From the NCBI RefSeq assembly GCF_937129435.1, contig NZ_CAKZNF010000049.1:1-34228 (forward strand): 34,228 nucleotides of DNA, in the 5' to 3' direction. Each line of letters begins with the position of its first letter. The first letter of the stretch is position 1. Positions 33,680 through 34,228 of this stretch are shown here, piece after piece. The translations under genes and the position numbers were made by a program. This stretch comes from an uncultured Parasphingopyxis sp. (GTDB lineage: Bacteria > Pseudomonadota > Alphaproteobacteria > Sphingomonadales > Sphingomonadaceae). The notes beneath the pieces are model-generated. The model had not been told where the DNA came from and ran no database searches. It saw only the letters and a list, made by a program, of their open reading frames with translations.

Positions 33680-33767
33680 CATTGCGAGGAGCCATAGGCG
33701 ACGCGGCAATCCAAGGCCGGAGGCGTTCTCCTTTGTGGCTCTGGATTGCTTCGCTGCGCTCGCAATG
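33680..33767. repeat. Dispersed imperfect palindrome CATTGCGA/TCGCAATG
   Basis: Outer arms CATTGCGA (33680-33687) and TCGCAATG (33760-33767); inner arms GGCAATCCA (33705-33713) and TGGATTGCT (33742-33749). Other pairing parts are GGAGC / GCGCTC. Repeats with this core (rich in TTGCGAGG and CGCAATGACG) are widespread between genes in alphaproteobacteria. It lies between alkB and purA, in the 164-bp gap. Confidence 0.85.
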
Positions 33768-33793
33768 ACGGAATTGGTTAAAGGGGTGGCACT

Positions 33794-34228
33794 TCAATCG
33801 GCAAACGGATCGCGGACCAAAATTGTATCCTCCCGCTCCGGACTCGTCGAAACCAGCGCCACGGGGCAACCCACAAGCTCCTCGATCCGGCGGACATATT
33901 TGATCGCCTGGGCCGGGAGGTCGTTCCAGCTGCGGGCACCGGCGGTGGTTTCGCTCCAGCCTTCGATCGTTTCGTAGACCGGAACGATCTTGGCCTGGTC
34001 CTGGCTGTTCGGCGGCAGATAATCGTAATGGCGCCCGTCGACCTCATAGCCGACGCAGATGGCGAGCTCGTCGAACCCGTCGAGCACGTCGAGCTTGGTC
34101 AGCGCGATGCCGGTGACGCCCGATACCGCGATCGACTGGCGCACGAGCACGGCGTCGAACCACCCACAGCGGCGCTGCCGCCCGGTCACCGTGCCGAATT
34201 CGTGGCCGCGCTCGCCCAGCCGCTGGCC
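33794..34228 (-). CDS. purA: Adenylosuccinate synthetase, C-terminal part
   Basis: Joins IMP and aspartate with GTP in AMP synthesis. Only the last 144 residues are in the window, since the frame is open to its right edge. Visible motifs are [18 protein letters not shown], the GTP/IMP-binding segment [21 protein letters not shown] and the C-terminal [17 protein letters not shown]. The stop TGA is at 33796-33794. The gene continues upstream outside the window and is preceded on its 3' side by the dispersed repeat. No oddities are seen in the visible part. Confidence 0.97.
   Translation of the reverse strand, partial: GQRLGERGHEFGTVTGRQRRCGWFDAVLVRQSIAVSGVTGIALTKLDVLDGFDELAICVGYEVDGRHYDYLPPNSQDQAKIVPVYETIEGWSETTAGARSWNDLPAQAIKYVRRIEELVGCPVALVSTSPEREDTILVRDPFAD

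Overview
The window looks like a piece of chromosome from a high-GC alphaproteobacterium, most likely one of the Sphingomonadales. The signs are a groESL operon with a perfect CIRCE element, an ECF sigma factor paired with a DUF1109/NrsF-type anti-sigma factor, many small lipoproteins and secreted proteins of sphingomonad character, and the gene set hom, glpX, recJ and an MlaA lipoprotein. Genus and species cannot be fixed from the sequence alone. Nearly all of it is ordinary core or near-core chromosome; the clearly accessory part is the lower-GC left end.

Left end (1-1750): the 3' end of an IS1595/ISXO2-like transposase, then a 90-aa unknown protein and a 244-aa protein carrying an R-N-x-x-x-H (HEPN-like) motif. 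A 42-aa antisense gene sits in the gap between the last two. Next (1853-5735) come an MlaA outer-membrane lipid-asymmetry lipoprotein, two small acidic lipoproteins and the convergent groES-groEL operon under CIRCE control. At 5811-7126 an ECF sigma factor and its membrane anti-sigma factor follow a GTAACC-N16-CGAA promoter-like sequence. Then come sppA (signal peptide peptidase), a TRIC/UPF0126 channel, a secreted beta-helix protein, an alpha/beta hydrolase and a PafA-like alkaline phosphatase. A ScsB/DsbD-type thiol:disulfide reductase completes this stretch.

Middle (15.5-21.9 kb): an exported YtcJ-like amidohydrolase translationally coupled to a 3-hydroxyisobutyrate-dehydrogenase-like enzyme, a threonine ammonia-lyase with an ACT domain, and a three-gene minus-strand cluster (cytochrome c lipoprotein, DUF2064 transferase, family 2 glycosyltransferase). 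A tRNA-Glu(TTC) follows, with its 3' end repeated twice in tandem just downstream.

Right part (22-34.2 kb): recJ; a two-gene ABC-2 exporter; a persulfide/H2S response locus in which a BigR/SqrR-type ArsR repressor, a membrane-anchored rhodanese and a TauE/SafE exporter diverge from a Blh-type persulfide dioxygenase; a flavodoxin-like protein that appears to lack a normal start codon; glpX; a small secreted protein; hom; a MobA-like nucleotidyltransferase; a short divergent AlkB-type hydroxylase; and the 3' part of purA.

Several non-coding structures stand out. Two copies of a ~165-bp palindrome-ended repeat lie in opposite orientation 14.5 kb apart. A compact 59-bp three-way-junction palindrome separates two convergent genes. 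A dispersed CATTGCGA/TCGCAATG repeat lies next to purA. I see no complete new defence or biosynthetic system. The most open questions are the tRNA-Glu tandem repeats, the HEPN-like cargo gene with its start-overlapping antisense gene, and the sigma/anti-sigma promoter.
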